A stretch of DNA of 64,000 nt from Henckelia pumila (Eukaryota > Streptophyta > Magnoliopsida > Lamiales > Gesneriaceae), in contig NC_133121.1 in NCBI RefSeq assembly GCF_033568475.1, forward strand, positions 6,882,001 through 6,946,000, written 5' to 3'. The translations under genes and the position numbers were made by a program. The notes beneath the pieces were generated by a model. That model worked only from the letters and a program-made list of their open reading frames with translations, did not search any database and was not told the origin of the DNA. Positions within the stretch are counted from its first letter, which is position 1. Each line of letters begins with the position of its first letter. Of the stretch, positions 41,453 through 53,291 are shown in pieces.

Positions 41453-43893
41453 TCTCCAAAGTTTATAGTTCCAGCTTGTGAATAATACAAAAGAAGACAT
41501 GTTAATCTAGACATATCCCATTTTGCTATGTTTTCTGAGGTTGTCATTTTTATCTTTTGAAGAATTTGATGGATTTTCTTGCTTTGCAAATTCAATGTTG
41601 GTGTGTTCTTGTGTAGTGTTGTATTATGCTACAAAATTGTACATAATTTTAATGGGCATTTATGGTGGAATGGTATGATATTGAAATATGCATATCTAAA
41701 ATGTTCTTCCAAGTTGAATCGAGCATGACTTGGCTTGAAACAATGATGGGGGTTCTTGGTTTGGATAGGAGTTAGAATTGGAGTTGAAAACACTAGAGAT
41801 GGTTTGGTCTTGACTGCAGATAGTTTAGGTTTTCTTATGCAAAATTAAAGCTCATTCTGCTCATCTGGGACTTCCTAGCATGAGTGCTCTTTGTTAAGTT
41901 AAAAATTGTTTCTACGGATCTTTTCCAAATTGCAATCAACTTGTTCAGTGAGTTTTCTCTGCAGAGAATTCATTTTTTCTGTTGATCATCCCGGTAGTGT
42001 GATTGTCACTATTTCTATTGCAGTTTTAGTGATTTAAGCAAGTTGACCTGTGTTATGATTCATCATTTTTGGTAATTTTAAGTTAATGAATAGTTATATG
42101 GCCTTTGAATTTCGATTGATAGAAAGATTTTGTTGTGGTCCGTTTCTATTTTCTGGCCGCTGAGTTCTTATTTGATTTCACTTCAGTTCATTTAACTTTC
42201 TGATGATCTCTGTGTTCTTATTCATTTTCTTGGCTAGCTATTTACCTGTTATTTTTTTTCGATAACTATAAAGTATATTTATATTTGTAAGTTTGTATGT
42301 TAACTAAAGAGGTGCAAATCAGTAGTTCATGTTTCATTGAGAGCTGAATTTTGTGGGTGAAATGTTAAGGAATGGAGATGGAGTGGCAAGCAGCGCAAAG
42401 CATCAAAATAAGTGTAGTCCTTGTATCTGGGTTGGCTGTTTGGCTTGGATGAGATGAAACTTGTTAGATTATGGGTAATCATCATTCTGTAATGTTGGAG
42501 ACAGTTAAGATAAGAACACGATAATGGTGTCAGCGTACTTACCGAGATAAATTTGGCACCGATCACATCCGTTTGGGGGAAGGGAATGGGAGTAACAATC
42601 AGCCAACCCCATACAAGCTCTTCTCGAGTTCAAAGACAAGCTTGTTGATGAATATATTCGACTCTCTTCTTGGAGAGTTGAAAAAAAGAAAAGGGACTGC
42701 TGCAAATAAAGAAGTGTCCATTGCCTTAAAATAACTAATCAGATCACATGCTTGAATCTGAGAGATCTTCCACGGTTCCCTTATCATGCCTCTTTGGAGG
42801 GTGAGATTTAGCCCTTCGTTGCTCGAGTTGAAGCATTTGACAAAAGATGGTTCAATGGTGTTAGGAAATATATTGAGAGTACAATAAACTATTTATATAT
42901 TGTCTGTAATTTTAACCTCTAGACCTATGATACTTGGTTAGGTTTTTGGATAAATTATCCTATTTTTCACAATATTTTTTTAGGTGGTTTTGGTTTTGGT
43001 TTGGTTTTATGATAAATTATGTTTGTGGCCTTCAATATTTTATATAAGAAATTAAATGTTGTAAATTTTATATAGTTATATTTTTTAAATAAAATTTAAT
43101 ATATTTGATATACTTATAAATTATGGCTTCTTAGTTTTAATATTTTAAATGAAATTTTATATGTTTTTAATTTTTTAAATTTAATGCACTTAATTACGTC
43201 TTCTTGCATCTATTATTTGACATGAATTTTTTTTTAAATTGTATTAAATGAGAGAACTTAAAGTAAAAATTAATCAATCACAAACATATAGAAAAAAGAG
43301 GGGAAACATATTTTTAAAAAAAATTGAAATTAAAATTAAAAAATGTTACAAAATAATTGACAAAACGCTTTTTAAAATTTTTTAATTTTAAAATAATTTT
43401 TCAAAAATGGTTGTCCAAACACACTTTTAACTATTAAAATATTTTTTATAAAATAGTTGTCAAACATCTTTTTAACTATTAAAACGTTTTTTTAAAATAC
43501 TTTTGAAAAACAATTTTATGAAAACATTTTTAAAGTAAACGTTCAAAATAGAGCCTTCATTATTATTAGTTAACTTTGAATAATAGCTAGCACTAATTTT
43601 GTATGTGGTTGGCTTAAATATGGAAAAAAATTACGAAATTATACCTTATTTCATTAACCACAACATTTTCTTATCTGTCATATATAGGCAATGTGCCGAT
43701 CAAAACCAAGGGAAAATCCACTTCCTCACATCAATAGTCTAAAACAACTTGATTTTTTCAATATTAATTCGCGACATTGGACCTGTTCTAGAGTTGCTCC
43801 AGGAGATGCCAGGTGTCGAGAAGATCAAATTTAACTTGGTCCTATTCCACTTCCTCGTGTGCTTAATTCATATGGTACTATGTTATAAAAAAA
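41453..43893. other. Unassigned AT-rich DNA
   Basis: No convincing gene. About 42960-43560 holds T-rich sequence with repeated AACTATTAAAA and AAACATTTTTAAA words, like 18000-18370, probably decayed repeats. ORFs near 42330-42790 have no support. Confidence 0.45.
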
Positions 43894-44207
43894 AGGGAAA
43901 AGTGCAAAATTGGTCATGTATATTTGTCACTTTTTGATCCTCTATGTTTTCATATTTTAGTTTTAGTCCTTTATGTTTCGATTTTTTGCAATTTCGGTCC
44001 TTTTTATTCAAAAATTTTTAGGTGGCACTGTACACATCAGCTCTACATCAGCACTAAATTGGTGCCACGTCAGCGCCACATCGGAAAAAGGACTAAAATT
44101 GCCCAAAAAATAAAGATAGCGAACTAAAACTGAAATCTAAAAATATAAATGACTGAAATCGCAAAGTGACAAACATATAGAACTAAAAAAAACAATTTTT
44201 TCAAAAA
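43894..44207. mobile_element. MITE with long inverted ends (TTTGTCACTTT family)
   Basis: The left side (AAATTGGTC...TTTGTCACTTT...TTTTAGTTTTAGTCC) is the imperfect reverse complement of the right side (ACTAAAACTGAAAT...AAAGTGACAAACATATAG). The core is GC-richer (GGTGCCACGTCAGCGCCACA). It is about 310 bp and non-coding. Confidence 0.7.
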
Positions 44208-44534
44208 AATAAAAATAAAAATTCGTATGATATATAGATCATAGATGAGATATTTTTGGATTTCCCGAATCTTGATTTTTAGTGTTGTCAGTATGGTCTG
44301 CTGAAGATCGGACCAATTGTTAATTGAAAGAGATTTGCCTTATATTTTTTGGGAATATATATATAAAAAGAGGATTGTTACTTCTAAAATAACTATTTTA
44401 GGAGTTAATTTCATGCAAATGTAGTTGGTTAATTCTACGTACAATTTGATTTCTGTGTCATACACATATCAATCAATCAGCCCTACAATTTTTAAAGAGA
44501 TATAAATAAATATTGAAATTTAAATAATGGTACC

Positions 44535-45937
44535 TGTTGTGAAAAATGCTCGCAAGCGTACGAGTGTCAAGTTTTAATATAGTGATAAAATCAAGAATCG
44601 ATCCCACAGGGAGTAAAATAAAAATATTCAGTGCTTGTAATTAAAATAGTCCAAACTTTATCTAGAAAATCAATGTTTGAGAATTTCGCAGAAAAATAAA
44701 ATAATTAAAGAGTTTTTGATAGCACGCACACAGCTTTCAGATAAATATCAATCAGAGAAAAATGGTCTAGAGGTTTAGATTTCACCTGGTTTCAACAACA
44801 ATCAATCCTAATTAATTAATCTTCATGAATTCCAATCAATTAATAGCCAAGAACACTTAAGTTTATTATTTCCCTCTCCCGAGCAACAAATAATTTTTAA
44901 CAACTACAATTCAATTCCAATATCCCTATTAAGAATCTACTTGCAGTGATCTATCACAAAACAATGTTCTTTTTAAAAGCTCTGTTAAAATCATACACTC
45001 TCCCGAGTTATATAAATAATTAACAGTGTATTTTCTATTGTCCTATTCAAAATCTCCTCTCCCGAGTGCTAGATTTCAAATAAATATTACAAATCAATTA
45101 TTGATCAGGTAATTGAAAAGACAATCAATTCTAGAAAAAACAATTAATCTAGAAGAAACTCAATTCAATAAAATCAAAAATTCATGAAAGCATCTACACC
45201 AGGTTCCATCCGACCTCTAGACTCTAAAAATTTAGTTCATAATAAAATTCTGAATAAAACAAAACATGTTCAAAAATCCTGACATGAATTCAAAATTAAA
45301 TAAATAAAAGATAAGAAAACAAATTTGTCGCTGACGCCATGTCCGGTCTCTCGATCTCCGTCTTCGTTCTTCAAGTTTGTGCCTAGAATATCCATGATCA
45401 ATTCTCTGATATCTGTTGTATGAGTTGTGACAGCTCTTCTTCTTTATTTCAGACTTTAATTCCCTTTATATACCGCATGCAAAAGCCCAACAAAAAGCCC
45501 AACAAATATTAAAAGTTTCCTTCCCGATAAAAATTCCCAACTTCAGATTTCTTCGACGCGCGGGCGCCTCACACTCCCAAGCAGGCGCGCATAGACTACT
45601 GATTTCAATTCTCCAATCTCCCAGAAACATAGCGCGATAGCACTTGTGAAAGCGCTAAAGATTGGCGCTAAACTTTGGCCCAATAACAAAGCCCATTAAC
45701 ACTTATCTGTACGTTCTTTTCTTCTCTCTTCTTTTCTTTTCCTTTTTTTATTTTATTTTTTTTTTCTCCTCCTTTAATTCTTCTTTTCCACAAATACTCA
45801 TTTTCTTCTTCTTTTCCAAATAATTCAATAATTCTCTGCAAACACAAAAACAACAAAACTCACACATAAATCTGCTCGAAACAAATATTTAACAATAAAA
45901 CTCATAACTAAATTAAGTGTATAAAATACACTTATCA
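44535..45937 (-). repeat. 3' LTR of the outer element
   Basis: On the + strand it runs from TGTTGTGAAAAATGCTCGC to ACACTTATCA. It includes the GC module near 45555-45590 (GACGCGCGGGCGCC and GGCGCGCATAG) and GCGCGATAGCAC near 45631. Confidence 0.95.
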
Positions 45938-45954
45938 AATACCCCCAAACTTAG
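45938..45954 (-). other. Polypurine tract of the outer element
   Basis: On the minus strand AAGTTTGGGGGTATT abuts the 3' LTR, identical to the tract of the inner element. Confidence 0.85.
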
Positions 45955-47132
45955 ACTTTTGCTAGTCCCGAGCAAAACTATTAAAAACAATATCTTCCAA
46001 AAATCAAATCATCAAAAATCAACAACACTAGTCAAAAAATATTATGGAGCAATGACCTCAACAATGATTTCAAAAAAAATTTCAAATCCAATCCCATCCA
46101 ACATACTAACACTTGAAAGTTTTAGCCATAACAAAATAACCTCATAAACTCACAATCTCCGCAACTCACATTCAAAATACTTTTATCCAAGTTCAATTCA
46201 AACATTCCTAGATCATGAGGACTTTTCAAGGTAGCATAGGATCAAATATAGGATATTTATCAAAAACACTCACAATTAGGTAAATGCAAAGAATAATAGT
46301 GTGTGCGTGTTTAGATCAAAATTCATAATCATTAAAAGCATCAATCAACAGTCCATAGGCTAAATTCTCGCAACTCTTCTCCACTAGTATATTGGGCAAC
46401 TGAGACTCGGTCAATAGGACTTAATCAGCTTATAGTGTAAGGCCTGGCTCATAGCTACAAACAAAGGATAAGAATTCAAAATAAAGAGAGTAATTTATAT
46501 TTATGCTCAATCTAACTTCAACTCCTTTTCATTCACAAATTTACACTTTTTTTTTCTTCACTTCAATGATTTTTCAATTTTTTTTTTCACAACTTCTTTC
46601 ACAAATTTTTTTTTTCATAACTTTTTCAAACCCCTTTTCAACTTTCATTTTTTTCTTTTCTACTACCTCTTTTCATCTTTTCAATTCATCCACCACATCA
46701 TTACATTTTCACAAATAAAACTTGGAGCATATAACATTTTAGCATTCAAATTACTTCCTTAAAGGTAGGAATTAGTGTTTAGGCTATTCAGGTAGTCAAT
46801 GTAGGACCTTGAAATAATGACGAATGGGGGTTTAGTCACACGTTTACACGCATGCCATTCGATTTTCAATAAGCTCAAACAAGGTACTAGGGATAAAATA
46901 TATTAATAGGGTAGCTTGAAAGGCTCAAACGAATTCAGAAAAATTGCCTAAATCATTCTTAATCACAGTTTTGCCTGTATTGCGCCTCGAAGAGTGTTCG
47001 AACTAGTTCTAGACAAGTCTCAATCCACAATCAAATCATACAAATATCAATCAGTGCAGAAAAGACAATCATCAGCAGTAAACGATGATTTTCACAACAA
47101 ATTCAGATTTTTATATACCTCAAAGTACTAAT
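45955..47132 (-). other. 3' untranslated interior of the outer element
   Basis: This is the reverse complement of the inner element's 3' interior (about 53740-54930), with pyrimidine-rich runs on the + strand. No ORF is supported; frames here are low-complexity. Confidence 0.7.
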
Positions 47133-48532
47133 TGATAAGTGTATTTTATACACTTAATTTATATATGCTTTTAATTGTTAATTGCTTGTTTCGAGCAGAT
47201 TTATGTGGGTATTTTGTTGTTTTTGTGTTTACAGTGAATTGTGGAATTTTGGGGAGAAAAGAATAATTACTGAATTTATTTGGAGAAATAAATTAAAGAG
47301 TAAAGAATGGAGAAAGAAGAAAAAAGAAGAAACGTAAAGAAGAGAAGAAGAGAAAGAATGAACAGTTTTGGGCTTTTCTTTATTGGGCCTTGAAGAAAGT
47401 TCAGTGCTTCTCAACCGCGCTCATTCAAGAGCAATCGCGCTTGTTCCTGGGAAATTCTGAGAACTGGAAATTTCGAGATCAAGGCGCGCCCGCGCCGTCT
47501 ATTGAGCGCCCGGTCCGTGGCTGAATTGGAAAGATTTTATTAAGACGGGAAATTTTTATGGGCTTGATTTTGTGGGCTTTGGTGCACGCTATAAAAGGAT
47601 TTTTGTCAGACTTGAAAGGGAGCCGCCATAACACATCACACGCAGATATCAGAGAACAGAGATTGATTGTGATCGTGATTTTTTTGAGAAGATTTCTGGA
47701 GCTTAATTTGAAGAACGAAGACGGAGTTTGATAGTTCGGACACGGCGTCGACGACGGATTTGTTTCTTATCTTTTATTTAATTCTGAACATGTTTGGATT
47801 TATTATTTATTGTTTTCAGAATTTTATTATGAACTAATTTTTATAGTCTAGAGGTCGGATGGAACCTGGTGTAGACACTTTCATAAATTTTTGATTTTAT
47901 TGAATTGGATTTCTTCTAGATTAATTATTTTTTTCTAGAATTGATTGTCTTTTCAATTATCTGATCAATAATTGATTTGTTATATTTATTTGAAATCATT
48001 GCTCGGAAGAGAGGATTTTGAATAGGACATTAGAAAATACACTGCTAGTTATTTATACAGCTTGGGAGAGTGTATGATTTTAACAGAGCTTTTAAAAAGA
48101 ACATTGTTTTGTGATAGATCACTGCGATAAATTCTTAATAGGGATATTGGAATTTAATTGTAGTTGATAAATATTATTTGTTGCTCGGGAGAGGGAAATA
48201 ATAAACGTAAGTGTTCTTGGCTATTAATTGATTGGAATTCATGAAGATTAATTAATTAGGATTGATTGTTGTTGAAACCAGGTGAAATCTATACCTCTAA
48301 ACCATTTTTCTCTGATTGATTTTTAATCTGAAAGTTGTGTGCGTGCTTTTAAATCTCTTAATTATTTTATTTTTATTGCAAAATTCTTGATTATTGATTT
48401 TCTAGATAAAGTTTAAACTATTCTAATTACAAGTACTAAATATTTTCATTTTACTCCCTGTGGAATCGATATCTGATTTAATCACTATATTAAAACTTGA
48501 CACTCGTACGCTTGCGAGCAATTTTCACAACA
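47133..48532 (+). repeat. 5' LTR of the inner element
   Basis: It runs from TGATAAGTGTATTTTATACA to TTTTCACAACA. The bipartite GC module is at about 47483-47517 (GGCGCGCCCGCGCC then GAGCGCCCGG). GCTATAAAAGG at about 47589 could be a TATA box for the element transcript. Confidence 0.95.
47589..47599 (+). promoter_or_regulatory. Candidate TATA box in the 5' LTR
   Basis: GCTATAAAAGG lies about 70-100 bp downstream of the GC module. The same word is in the 3' LTR near 55401, and similar AT-rich words (GCCATATAAAAGGG near 32230) occur in the solo LTR. Assigned by sequence only. Confidence 0.5.
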
Positions 48533-48538
48533 AGTTTT

Positions 48539-48556
48539 TGGCGCCGTTGCCGGGGA
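48539..48556 (+). other. Primer binding site (tRNA-Asp) of the inner element
   Basis: TGGCGCCGTTGCCGGGGA, six bases inside the LTR, is complementary to the 18-nt 3' end of plant tRNA-Asp(GUC). Confidence 0.88.
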
Positions 48557-48668
48557 GTAAATTTTTATTATTTTTTAGTCTTGTTACCAATTAGTCTAGA
48601 TTTTAATTTAGAGTTTTTTTTTATTTTAAGTTACTAATTAATTTTTTCTTATCTTTTAATTGCAGTCT

Positions 48669-50912
48669 ATGCGACGATCTCAAAGTGTTAATTCTCTACT
48701 ATTTGATCCGGAGATCGAGCGCACTGCACGTGCTTTAAGACGAGCTAGAAGAGGAGAAATTGAAAGAATGGCTGAACAAGAAGCAAATCAAGCTCCCCTA
48801 GTGCCAATTAGAGATCACTTCAGACCGACGATCCAGGCTCACTATTCTGGAATCGCTCGAGGAACTATCAATGCAAACAATTTTGAGCTGAAGCCTGCAT
48901 TGATAAACATGGTTCAATCGAACTAATTTAATGGGAGTGCCACAGCTGATCCTCATCTGCATCTCAGGACCTTCTTAGAAATTACTGATACGGTAAAATT
49001 TAATGGTGTTCCTGAAGATATTATACGCTTACGCTTGTTTCCATTTTCTCTCAGGGATCAAGCCAGAAGTTGGTTGCAATCACTGTCACTTGGACACATC
49101 ACTACTTGGGAGGTGATGGCAGAAAAATTTCTTGCAAAATATTTTCCTCCTGCCAAAACCATCCAACTGAAGATCGAGATCAGCACCTTCCGGCAGATGG
49201 ACACTGAACAGTTATACGAGGCGTGGGAAAGGTATAAAGAATTATTAAGACGTTGTCCTAACCACAATTTTGCAGATTGGGAACAGATCGAATGGTTTTA
49301 CAACGGACTGAATGCGCCTACAAGGATGAATGTCGATTCTGCTGCTGGAGGTACTATATTTGCGAAGGATCATGTTCAGGCTTATGATATGTTGGAGTAG
49401 ATGACAGTCAATAGTTTCCAATGACCATCGGAGCGTATAGGAGTAAAGAAACCAGCTGGAGTGTATGCAGTGGATCCTCTCATGTCCATCACTGCTCAGT
49501 TACCTGCACTGACTACACAGGTAGCTTCTCTGAATAAAATTAATATTGCAGATTCAACTGGAGTTGAAGGATCACCGGCCATAGAGCAAGTCAATTATAT
49601 AAATCCAAATGGCTACCGAGGTTATGGAGCGTACAGAGGTAATCCTATTTCCAATACTTTTCACCCTAATTTGCGGAATAATGAAATTTTTTTATATACT
49701 AACAATACTAATAAGGGTGATGGTAAGTTGTCTTTGGAGGATATGGTTAGTACCTTTGTGCAGGAATCAGGTAAGCGGATGGCAAGAACTGAGTCTCGCC
49801 TTGACAGCTTGGAGACGCACATGACCAACATGGGTGCAGTGTTGCAATCCATGGAGACTAGTATTGGGCAGTTGGCGAACGCACTGAAGGACAACAATCG
49901 CGGCCAGTTCCCTAGCAATACTGAGGCGAATCCCAAGAAGCAGTGCAATTCCATAAAAGTGCGGAGTGCCAAAGATGTTGGAGTTCAAATTCCTACTGTT
50001 GCGGATAAGAAAATTGAGGAAAAAGTTGAGGAGAAAGAGAAGGAGCTTGAATCTAAGCCAAAACCGATGTATAAGCCTTCACTTCCATACCCGCAAAGGT
50101 TCAAGAAGAAAGCATTGGACGAGCAATTTTCCAAGTTCTTGGAGATTTTTAAGAAGATTCACATCAACATTCCCTTTGCTGAAGCTTTGGAGCAAATGTC
50201 GAATTATGCGAAGTTCATCAAGGAGGTGATGTCCAAGAAGAGGAGGCTGCTAGAGAACGAGGTAGTGAATTTAACGGAAGAGTGCAGTGCGGTGCTCCAA
50301 AAGAAAATGCCACAAAAGCTTAAGAATCCAGGGAGTTTTACTATTCCTTGCACTATTGGCTCTTCTTATTTTAATAATGCACTTTGCGATTTAGGAGCTA
50401 GCATTAATCTCATGCCCTTGTCTGTTTTCAGGAGCTTAGGACTTGGTGAGGTGAAGCCCACCATGATCGCGTTGCAGTTGGCTGATCGATCTATCACATA
50501 TCCGCTTGGAATCATTGAAGATGTTTTGGTAAAAGTATATAAATTTATTTTTTCAGCGGATTTTGTTGTGTTAGATATGGAGGAGGATGCAAACATGCCC
50601 CTGATATTGGGGAGACCTTTCTTGGCCACTGCCGATGCCAAGATAGAGGTGAAGAGAGATGCATTGTCAATGGGTGTGGATGGTGAGAGTGTAATTTTTA
50701 ATATATTCATGAAGTCATCTAACACCCCTTTTGAAAAATTATGCTTGATAGAGCCGGTTATGAATTTGGAGGGTCGTTCAAAAGCCGACATTGCGGTTGA
50801 TTCATCGAACGAGAAAGCGCCAAAACCACCAAAGAAGGCCACGAAAAAAGCAAAATTTAAAAGTCGGTTCGTGGAATTTATTTGGCGAGTGAAAGAGAAG
50901 GGGAAGAATTAA
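48669..50912 (+). pseudogene. gag-protease ORF of the inner element with three nonsense codons
   Basis: One continuous frame of 747 codons is interrupted by TAA (48924-48926), TAG (49398-49400) and TGA (49422-49424). The outer copy has sense codons at all three. Gag covers about residues 85-245 (PFSLRDQARSWLQSL, YEAWERYKELLRRCP, EWFYNGL). A Glu/Lys-rich linker precedes a retropepsin-like domain with CDLGASINLM as the active-site region and LILGRPFL further on. The C terminus is FVEFIWRVKEKGK. Athila elements have this gag-pro layout, but here no RT follows. Because gag is interrupted, this copy would need Gag in trans. Confidence 0.9.
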
Positions 50913-51130
50913 TCCCGTTAAAGTCGGGCTGACGACTTTAAACTAAGCGCTACTTGGGAGGAAACCCAAGCATTTTCTTTTATTTTATTTTATTTGTTTT
51001 TATTTTTAGTTTATTTAATTTTTGTTATTTAATTAGCAGTGTTTTTTTTTATTTATTATTTTAAATTTTTAAACTAATTTTTCTTAATTTTCAAAAATTT
51101 GCAGGCTCCAGAAATCTCAAATTCGAGCAA

Positions 51131-51240
51131 GAGGCGCGCCCGCCCCATTTATGGGAGCGCCCGTGCCTTACCTGAACGAAAGTGGAGTTATTTTGCGACT
51201 TAAAGGCGCGCCCGCGCCACTCCATTCGAGCCCCCGCGCC
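51131..51240 (+). repeat. Two internal copies of the LTR bipartite GC module
   Basis: GGCGCGCCCGCCCC followed by GAGCGCCCGTGCC (51132-51168) and GGCGCGCCCGCGCC followed by GAGCCCCCGCGCC (51205-51240) repeat the pattern found once in each LTR. Confidence 0.8.
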
Positions 51241-51279
51241 TCCCCTTCGTTGCACTAATACATGATAGCTCATCCACCA

Positions 51280-51556
51280 GCGCAATTGCGCCCTCTCAAT
51301 TGCGCCTAAGACAGCGCTAACGCGCATCCTCTACTATGCCACACAAGCGCTATCGCGCTCTCTCTACAGCGCTGCATCCTAGCGCTAACGCGCTCCTTTA
51401 CCCCTCCACATCAGGCGCTATCGCGCTCCTCAATAGCGCACTCACAAGCGCTATCGCGCTTCTTTACAGCGTTCCATCAAGCGCCATTGCGCTCCTAACT
51501 AACACCATCAAGCGTTATCGCGCGATTGAACGGCGCATGATTATGCGCTATCGCGC
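51280..51556 (+). repeat. 33-bp-periodic GCGC-N4-GCGC array
   Basis: The 12-mer GCGCNNNNGCGC starts at 51280, 51314, 51347, 51382, 51415, 51448, 51481 and 51545, with GCGTTATCGCGC at 51512. Gaps between starts are 34, 33, 35, 33, 33, 33, 31 and 33. Spacers are AATT, TAAC, TATC, TAAC, TATC, TATC, CATT and TATC. A weaker AGCGC word often sits midway between units. Each unit is a dyad: in RNA it can form a 4-bp GC stem with a 4-nt loop. The 33-bp period is 11 codons, so an ORF (51336-51569) shows SAIALL-like 11-residue repeats, which I regard as a by-product. Confidence 0.9.
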
Positions 51557-52058
51557 ATTACTTCAGTAATTTAAAAGCCCACTCCAGAGTCTACTCCTCC
51601 CAGACTTAAATCACGATCCCTCGTTCGAATCCATCTTTAAATCTCACGCACTGGCACGATCATCGTAAATCTTCCACTCAACAAAATATCATCATCTCAA
51701 GGATTTTGATCTTGATTACAAGGCAGAGATTCTCACAATTGGTCTGCTCCATCTACGCTTGTCGAGAAAGGGGAATTTGGAGAATTTGGATAATGTTATT
51801 CGTGAACGGTACAAAAGCTGAAATTTTATCTCTTACATTTGATTCTTGATAAATGTGGTGATTTGAGGCTATTGGGTTGTCTGAGCTGTGGTGTGGAGTA
51901 CGTTTGATGCAGTGAAATTTTATATCATTTTATTCGTGCCTACCAAGTGTTTGTTGAATTGCTTGGGTTATATTTGAACGTTGGTTGCTGGAATTGTTGG
52001 GAGTTTAGTGCATTGTTTGAGGCATTTGATTTGATTTGAGTTGAATTATTGAGTTACA

Positions 52059-53222
52059 ATGCCACCGAAAACCAAAGGGAAAGGAGCAATTTCTTCGTCC
52101 TCTACTGCTTCATATGATAGACACAGATTTTGGAATGCCACAGCAGAGAAGTATTGTTTTGATGTAATGGAGCGAGGGATGCACAAAGAAAGAGGAATGA
52201 GTTTGAGAGAGCATAGTGCACCGGCGTTAATTGAAGCTAAGAGAAGAGGTTGGGAGACATTTGTTAGGAGTCCACCAGATGCTGTTATATCATTGATTCA
52301 TGAGTTTTATGCAAATTTGATGGTCAAAGACGTGAATCTGAAAGTTCGAGTTCGAGGGAAATTGGTGCCTTTTGATAAGAGTACAATTAACCATCTCTAT
52401 GAAATGCCGGATTTGGACATTTCTGATGATGAGTATGAAGTATTTAAGAATGAGTCATATCCAGAGAATATTATAATTCAGACTTTGTGCCATGATGGGG
52501 CGGAATGGAAGAGGAATTCAAAGGATGAAGCTGTTACATTTCCATTCATCTTTCTTAGACGAGAAGCGAATAATTGGCATGAGTTTGTGGCTGCCAGAAT
52601 TTTGCCATCTGGGCATACATCTGATGTGACTAAGGTTAGAGCTGGTCTGGTGTACTGCATTGTCACTGGAAAATCTGTTGATGCTGGGAGGGTGATTCAG
52701 GAGTTTATTATTGCTGCAGTTAGGGGTTACTCGACTATCAGTTTACCCCACTCGTCTTTGATTACTCAACTTTGCCGGTTAGCTGGTGTTGTGTGGGATG
52801 ATACGGAGCAGATTCTTCCAATTCGAGGTCCTATAAGAATTACTGGTGCATTGAGACGGGACAAGAAGAAGAAAGCAGCCAGTACTTCTGAACAGGCAGC
52901 TGAACCACCGCAACCCTCGGAGCCACTACCACACTTTGAGCCAGCACCTTCCCATTTGGAAGGACCTATGTCACTACCGACACATCCGAACACTGAGTAT
53001 TCTACTCGTGATGATTCTACGGCCGTGCTGTCTCAGATGAAGAAGCAGTGGAAGATGATGCGAGCACACATGACATATATGCATGACTTCACTGCCGCTC
53101 TCGCCCAGAATTATCCGCCCACTGTTGTGCCTTATCCACCTCCTCCGCAGTGGTCTTCTGATGATACTGCTGCTGCTGCACCTTCGTTCCATGGAGATGA
53201 TGATGATGACGCCGAGTCCTGA
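52059..53222 (+). CDS. Extra ORF of the gag-pro element, 'putative plant transposon protein' type
   Basis: An intact 387-codon ORF starts at an ATG followed by a Lys-rich leader (MPPKTKGKG). Residues ~20-255 form a globular-looking region (ATAEKYCFDVMERGMH, WETFVRSPPDAVISLIHEFYANL, VRVRGKLVPFDKSTINHLY, NWHEFVAARILPSGH, AGLVYCIVTGKSVDAGRVIQ). A Pro/Glu/His-rich linker (~275-330), a short helical stretch and an acidic end (DDDDDAES) follow. From memory this resembles the family annotated as putative plant transposon protein (Pfam Transposase_32), often found in Athila-like elements. No catalytic triad is visible and its role is unknown. It is intact although gag in the same element is broken. 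The outer element keeps only its C-terminal stub. Confidence 0.75.
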   Translation: MPPKTKGKGAISSSSTASYDRHRFWNATAEKYCFDVMERGMHKERGMSLREHSAPALIEAKRRGWETFVRSPPDAVISLIHEFYANLMVKDVNLKVRVRGKLVPFDKSTINHLYEMPDLDISDDEYEVFKNESYPENIIIQTLCHDGAEWKRNSKDEAVTFPFIFLRREANNWHEFVAARILPSGHTSDVTKVRAGLVYCIVTGKSVDAGRVIQEFIIAAVRGYSTISLPHSSLITQLCRLAGVVWDDTEQILPIRGPIRITGALRRDKKKKAASTSEQAAEPPQPSEPLPHFEPAPSHLEGPMSLPTHPNTEYSTRDDSTAVLSQMKKQWKMMRAHMTYMHDFTAALAQNYPPTVVPYPPPPQWSSDDTAAAAPSFHGDDDDDAES

Positions 53223-53291
53223 TGCTCGGTGTCGAAGGTATGAGTCCCTTGTTCTTTTTATTGTTTTTAATCATTAGGGACAATGATTACA

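Larger units (their letters stand above)
50913..52058 (+). other. Untranslated interior between gag-pro and the extra ORF
   Basis: It opens with a stretch containing GTCGGGCTGACGAC, shared with the outer element (57628-57650). T-rich sequence, the GC module copies (51132-51240) and the GCGC array follow. From 51560 to 52058 the sequence looks like a leader for the ORF at 52059. Confidence 0.7.

Noticed and set aside
42599..42787. Peptide ELEKSLYG on the minus strand, reminiscent of copia RT (KKSLYGLKQ)
   Set aside because: No flanking RT motifs in any frame; too short to separate from chance.
49966..50229. Overlapping Arg/Ser-rich ORFs in other frames of gag-pro
   Set aside because: Out-of-frame shadows of the Lys/Glu-rich linker; they recur in the outer copy because the DNA is homologous.
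51280..51556. CRISPR-like array (short palindromic repeats at ~33-bp spacing)
   Set aside because: Repeats are only 12 bp with variable centres, the spacers between them are partly repeated, and the setting is a plant retroelement with no cas genes.
51336..51569. 77-codon ORF with 11-residue SAIALL repeats
   Set aside because: The 33-bp period automatically gives 11-codon repeats in any open frame. There is no leader and the outer element has no matching protein.
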